A DNA stretch of 64,000 bases from Nicoletella semolina (GTDB lineage Bacteria; Pseudomonadota; Gammaproteobacteria; Enterobacterales; Pasteurellaceae), in assembly GCF_004345745.1 (NCBI RefSeq), contig NZ_SLXJ01000001.1, forward strand, positions 1 through 64,000, written 5' to 3'. Below, piece after piece: positions 1 to 9,654 of this stretch. The translations under genes were made by a program, and so were the position numbers. The notes below the pieces were generated by a model that had not been told where the DNA came from, searched no databases, and saw nothing but the letters and a program-made list of their open reading frames with translations. Every line of letters begins with the position of its first letter. Within the stretch, counting starts at the first letter, position 1.

Positions 1-672
1 GTTGCTAATAATGCCAACACCACCGCCACAGGACAAAATGCCCAAGCCACAGGCAATAATGCCACGGCAAGCGGTGCTGGTGCTAAAGCGACAGGCAAAG
101 ACAGCACAGCGACAGGGACCAATGCTCAAGCGACAGGCACACAATCTACCGCCAGTGGTCAAGGTGCAGTTGCTAATAATGCCAACACCACCGCCACAGG
201 ACAAAATGCCCAAGCCACAGGCAATAATGCCACGGCAAGCGGTGCTGGTGCTAAAGCGACAGGCAAAGACAGCACAGCGACAGGGACCAATGCTCAAGCA
301 ACAGGCACACAATCTACCGCCAGTGGTCAAGGTGCAGTTGCTAATAATGCTAATACCACCGCCACAGGACAAAATGCCCAAGCCACAGGCAATAATGCCA
401 CGGCAAGCGGTGCTGGTGCTAAAGCGACAGGCAAAGACAGCACAGCGACAGGGACCAATGCCCAAGCGACAGGTACACAATCTACCGCCAGTGGTCAAGG
501 TGCAGTTGCTAATAATGCCAACACCACCGCCACAGGACAAAATGCCCAAGCCACAGGCAATAATGCCACGGCAAGCGGTGCTGGTGCTAAAGCGACAGGC
601 AAAGACAGCACAGCGACAGGAACCAATGCCCAAGCGACAGGTACACAATCTACCGCTAGTGGTCAAGGTGCA
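1..672 (+). repeat. Four tandem 168-bp repeats inside the adhesin gene
   Basis: Units start at 1, 169, 337 and 505, each opening with GTTGCTAATAATGC. They differ only at a few third-codon positions (for example GCTCAAGCG / GCTCAAGCA / GCCCAAGCG), so the encoded 56 residues are the same in each. The array probably continues to the left of the window. Such near-identity points to recent duplication and possible copy-number change. Confidence 0.95.
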
Positions 673-1335
673 GTTGCTTCAGGCAATGACAGTACTGCCA
701 CAGGACAAAATGCTCAAGCAACAGCTGACGGAGCAACGGCAAGTGGTGCTGATTCTCAAGCCACCGCTCAAAATGCTTCAGCATTTGGTCAAAGCACAAG
801 AGCAGTTGGTGACAACGCTACTACAATGGGGTATCGAGCATATGTTGCTGGTAAAGACAGTACTGCTCTTGGTGCAAACACCGAAGTCACTCACAACAGC
901 TCAGTGGCATTAGGTAGTCGTTCTATTACAACACGTGATAACGAAGTCTCCATCGGTTCACTCAATGCTCCACGTCTGCTTGCTAATGTCAAAGACGGTG
1001 TATTAGACACAGATGCAGTCAATGTGCGTCAGCTCAACAAAGTCAGTGGACAGCTAGGTCAGCGTATAAACGCACTCACTCAAATAATGGAGCGTAATAG
1101 CCTTGAGCATCGTGCTGCGATTGCAGGGGCAAATGCTGCTATTGGCTTGCCACAGGTTTATCTGCCTGGTAAGTCAATGATGGCGGTTGCATTTGGTACT
1201 CATAAAGGACAAAATGCTATCGCTGTGGGTTATTCTGCGAGTAGCGACAATGGTAAGCTTGTGTTTAAATTGCAAGGTAATGCTAACACTCAGAAAGATC
1301 TTTCAGGTTCAGTCGGTTTAGGCTACCAATGGTAA
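1..1335 (+). CDS. Trimeric autotransporter adhesin (YadA/Hia type), C-terminal part
   Basis: The gene is open from the left edge to TAA at 1333, so its start lies outside the window; 444 residues are visible. It would be an outer-membrane trimeric adhesin. Residues 1-224 are four 56-residue units, each made of eight 7-residue head repeats of the ATGxxAx / ASGxxAx kind seen in YadA-like beta-roll heads. More irregular head repeats follow to about residue 310. Next comes a neck with VSIGS and a DAVNVRQL motif, a short coiled coil (QLGQRINALTQIMERN), and a C-terminal YadA anchor of about 70 residues ending in an aromatic residue (GLGYQW), as expected for insertion by the BAM complex. The ligand cannot be told from the sequence. 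Confidence 0.93.
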   Translation, partial: VANNANTTATGQNAQATGNNATASGAGAKATGKDSTATGTNAQATGTQSTASGQGAVANNANTTATGQNAQATGNNATASGAGAKATGKDSTATGTNAQATGTQSTASGQGAVANNANTTATGQNAQATGNNATASGAGAKATGKDSTATGTNAQATGTQSTASGQGAVANNANTTATGQNAQATGNNATASGAGAKATGKDSTATGTNAQATGTQSTASGQGAVASGNDSTATGQNAQATADGATASGADSQATAQNASAFGQSTRAVGDNATTMGYRAYVAGKDSTALGANTEVTHNSSVALGSRSITTRDNEVSIGSLNAPRLLANVKDGVLDTDAVNVRQLNKVSGQLGQRINALTQIMERNSLEHRAAIAGANAAIGLPQVYLPGKSMMAVAFGTHKGQNAIAVGYSASSDNGKLVFKLQGNANTQKDLSGSVGLGYQW

Positions 1336-1360
1336 TTTAGGCTATTCGTCAATAACAATA

Positions 1361-1386
1361 AAACCACCCTAAGGGGTGGTTTTTAT
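1361..1386. terminator. Bidirectional rho-independent terminator (adhesin / pflB)
   Basis: A 9-bp stem AAACCACCC / GGGTGGTTT (1361-1369 and 1374-1382) with a 4-base loop has T-rich sequence on the right and A-rich sequence on the left. It sits between two convergent genes and can serve both. Confidence 0.85.
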
Positions 1387-1421
1387 TTGGTGTCTTGTCT
1401 GTGATCGTTTTTTATCTCTAG

Positions 1422-3746
1422 CTACATACTTTCAGTAAAGGTACGAGTGATCACATCTTGTTGCTGTTCTTTGGTTAGTGAGTTAAAACGCACGGCATAG
1501 CCTGAAACACGAATGGTAAGCTGTGGGTATTTCTCTGGATTTTCCATCGCATCAAGCAACATTTCACGATTTAGTACATTTACGTTAAGATGTTGTCCGC
1601 CTTCGACGCTGGATTCGTGATGAAAATAACCGTCCATTAAGCCTGCTAAGTTACGTTTTTGTGTATCAAGATCTTTACCTAAAGCGTTCGGTACAATTGA
1701 GAATGTGTAAGAAATCCCATCTTTTGCATAGGCAAATGGTAATTTCGCTACGGAAGTAAGAGAAGCTACCGCACCTTTTTGATCACGACCGTGCATTGGG
1801 TTTGCCCCAGGGCCAAATGGTGCACCACTGCGACGACCATCTGGAGTGTTCCCTGTTTTCTTACCATACACGACGTTTGAAGTGATAGTCAGTACGGATT
1901 GAGTAGGAACCGCATTGCGGTATGTTCCCAATTTTTGGATTTTCTTCATAAAGCGTTCAACTAAATCACACGCAATATCATCAACACGATTATCGTTGTT
2001 ACCAAATTGTGGGTATTCACCTTCAATTTCAAAATCCAATGCCACATTTTTCGCAACCCCAACAACTTCGCCTGCTTTATTTTTGATTTCAATATCGCCA
2101 CGAATAGGTTTAACTTTGGCATATTTGATTGCAGACAGTGAGTCCGCCGCCACTGAAAGCCCTGCAATACCACACGCCATCGTACGGAAGACATCACGAT
2201 CGTGCAATGCCATTAATGCAGATTCATAAGCATACTTGTCATGCATAAAATGAATGATATTTAATGCGGTAACATATTGTTTGGCTAACCAATCCATAAA
2301 GCTATCAAGTCGAGCCATTACATCATCGTAATTTAGATATTCGTCAGTAATCGGTTCAGATTTTGGTCCAACTTGGTCGCCTGATTTCTCATCTATGCCA
2401 CCATTGATTGCATATAATAAGGTTTTCGCCAAGTTTGCTCTTGCCCCAAAGAATTGCATCATTTTGCCAACAATCATCGGACTTACGCAACAGGCAATCG
2501 CATAGTCATCACTTTGGAAATCTGGACGCATTAGGTCGTCATTTTCATATTGTACAGACGAGGTTTCAATGGAGACTTTTGCCGCATAGCGTTTAAAACC
2601 ATCAGGCAGTTGTTCAGACCAAAGAATCGTCAAGTTTGGCTCTGGTGAAGGTCCCATTGTGTAAAGCGTATGTAATAAGCGGAAACTGTTTTTGGTCACT
2701 AAAGTGCGTCCGTCTAACCCCATACCTGCAAAAGTTTCCGTTGCCCACATTGGGTCGCCTGAGAATAGTTGATCATATTCAGGTGTACGCAAGAAACGTA
2801 CCATACGCAATTTCATTACCAAATGATCCATCAATTCTTGGGCTTGCGTTTCGGTAATCAATCCTTTTTTTAAATCACGTTCAATATACACATCAAGGAA
2901 AGTAGAGACACGACCAAACGACATCGCTGCCCCATTTTGTGATTTCACGGCGGCTAAATAAGCAAAATAGGTCCATTGTACCGCTTCTTGAGCATTGGTT
3001 GCAGGGTGAGAAATATCATAACCATAACTTGCTGCCATCTCTTTCATTTTGCCTAAGGCACGGTGTTGCTCTGCAATTTCTTCACGCAATTGAATAGTCG
3101 CTTGAATATCTTCGCCACGCTCTAGTTTTTCTTGTAATGAAGTAAATTGTTTAATTTTATCCTTCATCAAGAAATCTGCACCGTAAAGTGCCATACGGCG
3201 ATAATCGCCAATAATACGACCACGACCATAAGCATCAGGCAACCCCGTAATCACACCTGATTTACGACAACGTAAAATATCAGGGGTATACACATCAAAC
3301 ACACCTTGGTTGTGCGTTTTACGGTATTCGGTAAAAATATGCTCCACTTCGGGTTTTAATTCTCGCCCATATACTTTGCACGAACCTTTCACCATATTGA
3401 TGCCACCAAATGGCATAATCGCACGCTTAAGTGGTGCATCAGTTTGAAGCCCAACGATTTTCTCAAGTGATTTATCAATATACCCTGGTGCGTGAGAGGT
3501 GATGGTAGACGGTGTATCACAATCAATGTCATAAGGTTCGTGGGTTTTATTTTCCACTTTAATTTTTTCCATCACCTCTGCCCACAGCTTTGTGGTTGCT
3601 GGTGTAGCGTCTGCTAAGAAAGACTCATCGCCCTCATACGGCGTGTAGTTCTTTTGGATAAAATCACGCACGTTTACGTCGGTCTGCCATTCACCTGCGG
3701 CAAATCCTTCCCACGCTTTTTGTTGTGCTGGTGTTAATTGAGTCAT
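1422..3746 (-). CDS. pflB: Formate acetyltransferase (pyruvate formate-lyase)
   Basis: This glycyl-radical enzyme splits pyruvate with CoA into acetyl-CoA and formate under anaerobic conditions in the cytoplasm. It has 774 residues, close to E. coli PflB (760). It carries the adjacent active-site cysteines in IACCVSPM and the glycyl-radical loop [12 protein letters not shown] near the C-terminus (radical Gly about residue 749). An upstream in-frame extension to 3821 is open, but I chose ATG at 3746 because [15 protein letters not shown] matches the family and AGAGGA lies about 10 bases ahead. It follows focA in the same direction, so it is probably co-transcribed and FNR-activated. The activating enzyme gene pflA is not in the window. 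Confidence 0.97.
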   Translation of the reverse strand: MTQLTPAQQKAWEGFAAGEWQTDVNVRDFIQKNYTPYEGDESFLADATPATTKLWAEVMEKIKVENKTHEPYDIDCDTPSTITSHAPGYIDKSLEKIVGLQTDAPLKRAIMPFGGINMVKGSCKVYGRELKPEVEHIFTEYRKTHNQGVFDVYTPDILRCRKSGVITGLPDAYGRGRIIGDYRRMALYGADFLMKDKIKQFTSLQEKLERGEDIQATIQLREEIAEQHRALGKMKEMAASYGYDISHPATNAQEAVQWTYFAYLAAVKSQNGAAMSFGRVSTFLDVYIERDLKKGLITETQAQELMDHLVMKLRMVRFLRTPEYDQLFSGDPMWATETFAGMGLDGRTLVTKNSFRLLHTLYTMGPSPEPNLTILWSEQLPDGFKRYAAKVSIETSSVQYENDDLMRPDFQSDDYAIACCVSPMIVGKMMQFFGARANLAKTLLYAINGGIDEKSGDQVGPKSEPITDEYLNYDDVMARLDSFMDWLAKQYVTALNIIHFMHDKYAYESALMALHDRDVFRTMACGIAGLSVAADSLSAIKYAKVKPIRGDIEIKNKAGEVVGVAKNVALDFEIEGEYPQFGNNDNRVDDIACDLVERFMKKIQKLGTYRNAVPTQSVLTITSNVVYGKKTGNTPDGRRSGAPFGPGANPMHGRDQKGAVASLTSVAKLPFAYAKDGISYTFSIVPNALGKDLDTQKRNLAGLMDGYFHHESSVEGGQHLNVNVLNREMLLDAMENPEKYPQLTIRVSGYAVRFNSLTKEQQQDVITRTFTESM

Positions 3747-3845
3747 TTTTTTATATCCTCTTGAAGTTGATAAATTCAGTAACAGCGGTGAGATTTTCGC
3801 AAAAATCTGCAAGGTCCTCACAAAAACATATTTCGATTATACTCC

Positions 3846-3897
3846 TGTAGGGACACAGCACCTGCGTCCATAGGCGGACAGGTTCAGCGTGTCTACC
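3846..3897. repeat. REP-like intergenic element, copy 1 (focA-pflB gap)
   Basis: The element opens with TGTAGGGAC, contains GCGTCC and CGGAC, and closes with GTCTACC. It can fold into two small hairpins. A related element with the same layout lies at 38529-38591. Its function is unknown; in this gap it could act on the mRNA between focA and pflB. Confidence 0.5.
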
Positions 3898-3912
3898 ATA
3901 ACCTTTAAATTA

Positions 3913-4737
3913 TTAATGTTTTCTTAAATGCAATACCCACTGCATCATTCCGATAAATAATGCTCCGCCTACAATATTGCCTAAGGTCGCAGGGAGTAGA
4001 TTTTTACTCAAAAAATTTGCCATCGTTAAATCTGCAAATTGAGAAGCATCAATGCCAATGGCTACCCAAAATTCTGGACTAGCAAAAGAGTGGATTAATA
4101 CCCCCATCGGGATCATAAACATATTTGCCACGCAATGTTCAAAACCTGAGGCAACAAACATTGCAATTGGTAATACCGTTACAAATGCCTTGTCAGTTAA
4201 ACTTTTTCCTGCGTATGTTAGCCAAACTGCAATACAAACCATTATGTTGCAAAAAATCCCCAAGGTGAAAGTTTCTATCCAAGTGTGATGGATTTTATGT
4301 TGTGCTGTTTTTAAAATCGTCAATCCCCACTGCCCATTTGCTGCCATTATCTCGCCGCTAAACCAAACTAATCCTACGATAACAAATGCACCAATAAAAT
4401 TACCACCATACACGACAAGCCAATTCTTAGCTAATTGTGTCCAGCTAATCCGCTTGCTAGCTTTAGCAATCACCGTCAGCGTTGAGGAAGTAAATAGTTC
4501 CGCCCCAAAAATAACGCACATCGTAATGCCCAACGAAAAAACAATACCGCCAATTAATTTTGCCACTCCCCAAGGGAGTTCAGATGCCCCAACCTGCGAG
4601 GTTGCATAAAAAACAAAAGCAATGGAAATATACGCTCCTGCGGTAATCGCAGAAAGGAAGGAGTAAAATTGATTTTTAGTGGCTTTATAGACTGCACTAT
4701 CTTCGGCAATTTTTGCCATTTCAGCAGGAGAAAACAT
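3913..4737 (-). CDS. focA: Formate channel FocA
   Basis: This inner-membrane formate/nitrite transporter (FNT family) moves formate made by PflB. The 274-residue protein has six hydrophobic segments and the family motif GFEHCVANMFMIP, which includes the conserved pore histidine; E. coli FocA has 285 residues. A TTG codon at 4740 extends the frame by one residue, but ATG at 4737 is better spaced behind AAGGA. It lies 166 bp upstream of pflB in the same direction, the usual focA-pflB operon. Expression is probably anaerobic, through the FNR-type site at 4852-4865. Confidence 0.95.
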   Translation of the reverse strand: MFSPAEMAKIAEDSAVYKATKNQFYSFLSAITAGAYISIAFVFYATSQVGASELPWGVAKLIGGIVFSLGITMCVIFGAELFTSSTLTVIAKASKRISWTQLAKNWLVVYGGNFIGAFVIVGLVWFSGEIMAANGQWGLTILKTAQHKIHHTWIETFTLGIFCNIMVCIAVWLTYAGKSLTDKAFVTVLPIAMFVASGFEHCVANMFMIPMGVLIHSFASPEFWVAIGIDASQFADLTMANFLSKNLLPATLGNIVGGALFIGMMQWVLHLRKH

Positions 4738-4851
4738 CAACGATCCTTAAATTAAAATTTGAATCTTTATGAAATTTTTTGAAGATTATAGACCGCTTGT
4801 GCTATTCATCAATCATTTTTAGCGATAAAATAGACAAATGGAACTTGTTTT

Positions 4852-4865
4852 TTGACTTATATCAA
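4852..4865 (-). promoter_or_regulatory. FNR-type operator upstream of focA-pflB
   Basis: TTGACTTATATCAA matches the FNR consensus TTGATnnnnATCAA with one mismatch. It sits about 115 bp upstream of the focA start, in the divergent gap with yqaA. FNR activation of focA-pfl is well established in enterobacteria; binding here is inferred. Confidence 0.7.
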
Positions 4866-4945
4866 TATTTAATAAAAACGTTAAATGAATACACGACAAA
4901 ATAAAACACTTTGTTCACATTACGATTACAACCGTTACAATTTTT

Positions 4946-5434
4946 ATGCTTGATTGCCTGAGTTCCACGATTAATTTGTTTTTTACAATAGAGCAACAAC
5001 TACTTTTTATGTTCTTGAGTGCTTTTATCAGTGCCACAATTTTCCCTGCAAATTCTGAAATTATCTTTACTTCATTCGCCTCAGCGAATTTATTAAACCC
5101 ATTATCCCATTTTTCTGATCTGTTCTTCCTAGTTATCATCGCCACATTAGGTAATACTCTCGGTAGCTTAACCGTTTATTGGCTTGGAAAATTTATTCCT
5201 TCGGTTAAATTTAAACAAAATTCCTCTTATCCAATACACCTCGCATTAGGTTATAGCCAAAAATATGGGATATGGTGTTTATTGTTCAGTTGGCTGCCAA
5301 TTATTGGTGATTTATTTTGTGGGATTGCAGGCTGGCTGGGTTTTCATTTTTGGAAAAGTGCATTATTTATCGCAATGGGTAAAGCCGCTCGATATAGCCT
5401 TTTGCTTTGGGGAATTTACGCCGTGGTTGGCTAA
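4946..5434 (+). CDS. yqaA: YqaA family inner-membrane protein (DedA/SNARE-associated superfamily)
   Basis: This small polytopic membrane protein has 162 residues against about 142 for E. coli YqaA. It shows the family pattern: an early PANSEIIF segment (E. coli PGNSEVV), a GNTLGSLT segment, then WLPIIGDLFCGIAGW and GKAARY. It has about four hydrophobic segments. The exact biochemical role is not known; relatives are linked to membrane homeostasis. No clear ribosome binding site precedes the ATG, so the start is uncertain by a few codons; starting at the methionine near residue 21 would bring it closer to the E. coli length. It is transcribed divergently from focA. Confidence 0.85.
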   Translation: MLDCLSSTINLFFTIEQQLLFMFLSAFISATIFPANSEIIFTSFASANLLNPLSHFSDLFFLVIIATLGNTLGSLTVYWLGKFIPSVKFKQNSSYPIHLALGYSQKYGIWCLLFSWLPIIGDLFCGIAGWLGFHFWKSALFIAMGKAARYSLLLWGIYAVVG

Positions 5435-5482
5435 TTCGTACAAAAATGGTATGGTAGTACCGTTAGAATAAGGATATCTTCT

Positions 5483-6127
5483 ATGACTCAACAATGCACA
5501 GAAAAACCATTCCCTGAAAAACCATATTCTCAAAAAACACGCCCTGAAATTTTATCGGTGAGTACTATTGCTAAAACGCATATTTTTGAAGTGCAATCTG
5601 TGGATTTACGTTTTTCCAATGGCGAAAAACGTACCTATGAACGCCTAACACCAGCACGGAAGTCTTCTGTGATGGTGATCCCAATACAAGGTGAAAATAT
5701 GATTTTGGTTAAAGAGTATGCTGTCGGTCCAGAGCGTTATGAATTGGGCTTTCCAAAAGGAATGATTGACTTGTGCGAAGAACCTGTTGTCAGTGCCAAC
5801 CGTGAGTTACAAGAAGAAATTGGCTTTGCGGCAAAAAAACTTGAATTCATTCGTTCGTTATATCACTCACCGAGCCATATGTATGGTTTAATGCACGTTT
5901 TTATCGCACAAGATCTTTATCCCTCACAACTCACAGGCGATGAACCTGAGCCGCTTGAAATCGTGTATTTTCCATTAAGAAAGATAGATAAATTACTATC
6001 GGATCCTACATTCTCAGAAGCTCGCAATCTTTCTGCCCTATTTTTATTGCGAGATTACCTAAATGCAAATGGATTAAATGCCAGCGGCTTAAAACACAGC
6101 GTTGAGGCAGATCTATGCAGTCGCTAA
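5483..6127 (+). CDS. nudE: ADP compounds hydrolase NudE
   Basis: This Nudix hydrolase cleaves ADP-ribose, NADH and diadenosine polyphosphates in the cytoplasm. The Nudix box is complete at about residues 93-115 (G, five residues, E, seven residues, then RELQEEIG). The length of 214 residues suits NudE, with an N-terminal extension of about 20 polar residues. AAGGAT precedes the ATG. The 3' end overlaps cysQ by 13 bases, so the two are translationally coupled, as in E. coli where nudE also lies near a nucleotide-phosphate enzyme. Confidence 0.92.
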   Translation: MTQQCTEKPFPEKPYSQKTRPEILSVSTIAKTHIFEVQSVDLRFSNGEKRTYERLTPARKSSVMVIPIQGENMILVKEYAVGPERYELGFPKGMIDLCEEPVVSANRELQEEIGFAAKKLEFIRSLYHSPSHMYGLMHVFIAQDLYPSQLTGDEPEPLEIVYFPLRKIDKLLSDPTFSEARNLSALFLLRDYLNANGLNASGLKHSVEADLCSR

Positions 6128-6927
6128 ATTCTGCTCTGCTGACAAGCATTCTTCATATTGCAGATGAAGCGGGAAAACACCTCGCTGATTTTTATGCCAA
6201 ATCAGTCAAGATAAGCATGAAAGCAGATAATACGCCTGTTACCGAAGCTGATCTGTTTATTAGTCAATTTTTAACTGAAAAGCTACAACAATTAACCCCC
6301 TCTATTCCTGTGCTATCAGAAGAAAAATGTAATATTCCGCTATTAAAACGGCAACATTGGCAAGAATATTGGATAATCGATCCGCTTGATGGCACGCAAC
6401 AATTCATTGATCGTACCGATCAATTTTCGATTGTCATTGGGCTAGTACAACAAAATTGCCCTGTCCTTGGCGTTATCCACGCTCCCATTCTAGATAAAAC
6501 CTATTTTGCCTTCCAAAATGGTGGGGCATATTTACGAGAAAAAGAAAAATATCATTTGCTAACTAACTCTCGTTTATCTATGGATAATAAAATGGCTCGT
6601 CTTCGAATAACAATGGGGAGTATCAACCCCAAAGTACTGTCTTGTGTTCGACCTCCCTATGAAGCTGAACTTTTCCAGTACGGCTCAAGTAGCCTTAAAG
6701 CAGGCTTGGTTGCAGAAGGTAAAGCAGATTGTTATTTACGCTTGGGCGATACGGGAGAGTGGGATACTGCAGCAGCTGAGATTTTATTATCAGAAATAGG
6801 CGGTGCCATTTTTGATCTGCAATTTCAACCCTTGGTATATAATCAACGTGAAACCTTTATCAATCCGCATTTTGTGATGGTGGCAAATAAGCGGTTAGCT
6901 TGGAAAACTATTTTGCAATTTAATTAA
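6115..6927 (+). CDS. cysQ: 3'(2'),5'-bisphosphate nucleotidase CysQ
   Basis: This enzyme removes the 3'-phosphate from adenosine 3',5'-bisphosphate (PAP), the by-product of sulfate assimilation and acyl-carrier transfer. It belongs to the inositol-monophosphatase superfamily. Metal-binding motifs are visible: DPLDGT at residues 89-94 and EWDTAAAEIL near residue 220. The length is 270 residues, in the usual range for CysQ. It starts inside the end of nudE, and both genes act on nucleotide by-products. Confidence 0.92.
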   Translation: MQSLNSALLTSILHIADEAGKHLADFYAKSVKISMKADNTPVTEADLFISQFLTEKLQQLTPSIPVLSEEKCNIPLLKRQHWQEYWIIDPLDGTQQFIDRTDQFSIVIGLVQQNCPVLGVIHAPILDKTYFAFQNGGAYLREKEKYHLLTNSRLSMDNKMARLRITMGSINPKVLSCVRPPYEAELFQYGSSSLKAGLVAEGKADCYLRLGDTGEWDTAAAEILLSEIGGAIFDLQFQPLVYNQRETFINPHFVMVANKRLAWKTILQFN

Positions 6928-7055
6928 TTCAATCTTGATTTTTTCTTTTTATCTATTTTTTTATTTAACGAATAGCATTTTTGATAAAAATATTGCATAG
7001 TACACAAATTTTTAACATACCATTTAACATGGCCCCAAATTGTAGGAAAATCATT

Positions 7056-8543
7056 ATGAATGCAGATAACACTTGTATTGTAATATTCGGTGCGTCAGGC
7101 GATTTAACCCACCGAAAATTAATTCCAGCACTGTATAATCTTTATAAAATCGGTAAACTTTCGGAGAATTTCTCGGTACTTGGCGTCTCCCGTACGGAAC
7201 TCAGCGATGAGGAATTTCAAGAAAAAATGCGTAAAGCATTAGTGAAACACGAAAAAGCAAGCGGTGAGATTTTGGATAAATTTTGCACTCACCTTTACTA
7301 CCAAGCTGTTAATACCTCTGATGCTGTTGATTATAGCAAACTCGTTCCTCGCCTTGATGAATTACACGATAAATACAATTCAGCGGGCAATACACTTTAC
7401 TACCTTTCTACGCCACCTAGCCTTTACGGCGTCATTCCAGAATGCCTTGCAGCTAATGGTTTAACCACCGAAGAATTTGGCTGGAAACGTATCATTGTTG
7501 AAAAGCCGTTCGGCTATGATATGAAAACGGCTAAAGAATTAGACATTCAAATTCACAACTATTTTGAAGAGCATCAAATTTATCGTATCGATCACTATCT
7601 AGGTAAAGAAACTGTACAAAACTTGCTCGTATTACGTTTTTCCAATGGTTTATTTGAACCGCTTTGGAATCGTAATTTTATTGATTACGTTGAGATTACT
7701 GGTGCAGAATCCATTGGTGTTGAAGACCGTGGTGGTTATTATGATGGTTCTGGTGCAATGCGTGATATGTTCCAGAATCATTTATTGCAAGTGCTAGCAA
7801 TGGTGGCAATGGAACCACCTGCGATTATAAATGCAAATTCAATGCGTGATGAAGTTGCAAAAGTACTCCATTGTTTACACCCACTCACGAGTGAAGATGT
7901 GAAAAATAATCTTGTGTTAGGACAATACACTAAAGGCAATGTTAATGGTGAAACAGTCAATGGCTATTTGGAAGAAAAAGGTGTGCCTGCCGATTCAAAT
8001 ACTGAAACCTTTATAGCATTGCGTTGTGAAATTGACAACTGGCGTTGGGCTGGCGTGCCATTTTATGTTCGCACAGGTAAACGTTTACCTGTGAGAGTTA
8101 CGGAAGTTGTAATTCATTTTAAAACCACACCACACCCTGTCTTTAGCCAAAATGCACCAGATAACAAATTAATTATTCGTATTCAGCCTGATGAGGGTAT
8201 TTCGATGCGATTTGGTTTGAAAAAACCAGGGGCAGGTTTTGAGGCTAAAGAAGTGTCAATGGATTTCCGCTACTCTGATTTAAGCTCTAATTCGAGCTTG
8301 CTCACCGCCTACGAGCGTTTATTGTTAGATGCTTTAAAAGGCGATGCCACACTGTTCGCTCGCACCGATGCGGTTCATGCCTGCTGGCAATTTGTTCAAC
8401 CAATACTTGATTATAAAGCACAACGAGGCAGAGTCTATGAATATGAGTCAGGCACTTGGGGACCAAAGGAAGCGGACAAACTTATCGCTAAACACGGAAA
8501 GGTATGGCGTAAACCCAGCGGTTTAATGAAGAAAAAAGTGTAA
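7056..8543 (+). CDS. zwf: Glucose-6-phosphate 1-dehydrogenase
   Basis: This enzyme oxidises glucose 6-phosphate to 6-phosphogluconolactone with NADP+, the entry step of the oxidative pentose phosphate pathway. The protein has 495 residues (E. coli 491). [11 protein letters not shown] is the dinucleotide-binding motif at residues 12-22, and RIDHYLGKE is the substrate-binding and catalytic signature. The frame is open back to a TTG at 6981, but ATG at 7056 preceded by AGGAA gives the normal N-terminus. It is followed by pgl, so consecutive steps sit together. Confidence 0.96.
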   Translation: MNADNTCIVIFGASGDLTHRKLIPALYNLYKIGKLSENFSVLGVSRTELSDEEFQEKMRKALVKHEKASGEILDKFCTHLYYQAVNTSDAVDYSKLVPRLDELHDKYNSAGNTLYYLSTPPSLYGVIPECLAANGLTTEEFGWKRIIVEKPFGYDMKTAKELDIQIHNYFEEHQIYRIDHYLGKETVQNLLVLRFSNGLFEPLWNRNFIDYVEITGAESIGVEDRGGYYDGSGAMRDMFQNHLLQVLAMVAMEPPAIINANSMRDEVAKVLHCLHPLTSEDVKNNLVLGQYTKGNVNGETVNGYLEEKGVPADSNTETFIALRCEIDNWRWAGVPFYVRTGKRLPVRVTEVVIHFKTTPHPVFSQNAPDNKLIIRIQPDEGISMRFGLKKPGAGFEAKEVSMDFRYSDLSSNSSLLTAYERLLLDALKGDATLFARTDAVHACWQFVQPILDYKAQRGRVYEYESGTWGPKEADKLIAKHGKVWRKPSGLMKKKV

Positions 8544-8609
8544 ATTAGCAAACCAATCTCCTCCTCTCTATTCAAGGGGGAGTTTGAGTATCAATAAAAG
8601 GAAATATTA

Positions 8610-9311
8610 ATGAATTACATTACCTTCCCAACGGCTCAATCTGCGGTGGAAAAAATTGCTCAAGAATTTGAACTATACAGCCAATTAAATCGCCCAGTGC
8701 ATATTTCACTTTCAGGTGGTTCAACGCCAAAATTACTGTTTAAAACGCTTGCTCAAGCACCCTTTAATACATCAATTAAGTGGGAAAATTTGCATTTTTG
8801 GTGGGGCGATGATCGTATGGTGGAACCGCAAGATCCTGAAAGTAATTTTGGTGAAGTTCAAAAGCTATTGTTTGATCACATTGTCATTCCAGCAAAAAAT
8901 ATTCACCGAATTCGTGGTGAAGCCGATATTAAACAAGAACTTGCAAGATTTTCACAAGAATTGACCGCTTGTGTGCCAGCGTTATCTTTTGATTGGATCA
9001 TTCTAGGAATGGGAACAGATGGGCATACTGCTTCACTCTTTCCACACCAAACAGATTTTACAGATGAAAATGTTGCGACCATTGCAAAGCACCCCGAAAC
9101 AGGACAAACTCGCATTTCTAAAACAGCCTCATTAATTGAGCGAGCAAAACGCATTACTTATTTAGTAACAGGTGCGGCAAAAGCGGAAATTCTGCAAGAA
9201 ATTCAGACTGTGCCAGCGAGTGAGTTACCCTATCCAGCCGCTCGTATTAAAGCTAAACAGGGCGTAACGGAATGGTATTTAGATAAAGAGGCTGGGGCGT
9301 TGTTGAGATAA
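8610..9311 (+). CDS. pgl: 6-phosphogluconolactonase
   Basis: This enzyme hydrolyses 6-phosphogluconolactone to 6-phosphogluconate. The 233-residue protein is of the DevB/SOL type (not the E. coli YbhE type), with SLSGGSTPK near the N-terminus, WWGDDRMV in the middle and GMGTDGHTASLFP as the sugar-phosphate motif. AAAGGA precedes the ATG. It lies 66 bp behind zwf, so zwf-pgl is a likely operon supplying Gnd downstream. Confidence 0.95.
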   Translation: MNYITFPTAQSAVEKIAQEFELYSQLNRPVHISLSGGSTPKLLFKTLAQAPFNTSIKWENLHFWWGDDRMVEPQDPESNFGEVQKLLFDHIVIPAKNIHRIRGEADIKQELARFSQELTACVPALSFDWIILGMGTDGHTASLFPHQTDFTDENVATIAKHPETGQTRISKTASLIERAKRITYLVTGAAKAEILQEIQTVPASELPYPAARIKAKQGVTEWYLDKEAGALLR

Positions 9312-9390
9312 TTTGGTCAAGTGCTTTTAACACAGTTACATTGTATAGCAAAATGACCGTAGCTTTATTTTAGAGAAATAGGAGAATTCA

Positions 9391-9651
9391 ATGAAACCCA
9401 TCGTTTACTTCGCACCATGGTGTCCCGACACTACCCCATTTTTTGTAGAATTAGAACGTTTAAATATTGATGTGGAAAAAGTGGATATGGTTGGCAATCC
9501 AGCAGGCTTAAAAGCATTCTTAAAACTACGGGACAACCACCCAGCCTTTGATAATGTGAAGAAAAATGGCTATATCGGCATTCCAGCGTTAGTGTTGGAG
9601 AATGGGAATGTGGTGTTGGATAAAGATCAATTAGTAAGTATTTTAGGTTAA
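9391..9651 (+). CDS. Glutaredoxin-related protein with CPDT motif
   Basis: This 86-residue protein has a glutaredoxin-like fold. The N-terminal strand MKPIVYFAPW leads to WCPDT, where a classical glutaredoxin has CPYC, so only one redox cysteine is present. A cis-proline region, GIPALVLENG, follows. It could be a monothiol redox protein or one that has lost disulfide chemistry; the substrate is unknown. GGAGAA precedes the ATG. It sits inside the pentose phosphate cluster between pgl and gnd. Confidence 0.75.
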   Translation: MKPIVYFAPWCPDTTPFFVELERLNIDVEKVDMVGNPAGLKAFLKLRDNHPAFDNVKKNGYIGIPALVLENGNVVLDKDQLVSILG

Positions 9652-9654
9652 ATT

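Noticed and set aside
1-672. Tandem repeats considered as a CRISPR array
   Set aside because: There are no unique spacers, the unit is 168 bp and fully coding, and no cas genes are near. The Cas2-like VapD fragment at 9655 is a separate family and not part of a CRISPR locus.
2-913. A 303-codon open frame in +2 over the adhesin repeats, rich in Lys, Gln, Met and Pro
   Set aside because: It is a shadow: the 168-bp period is divisible by three, so a frame without stops in one unit stays open in all. The +1 frame gives a proper YadA-type protein and continues into the membrane anchor.
8546-8600. Resemblance between the zwf-pgl gap and the thiQ-trpD gap (CTCC-rich, then GAGTAT...AATAAAA)
   Set aside because: The shared string is short and imperfect; not enough to claim a repeat family from two copies.
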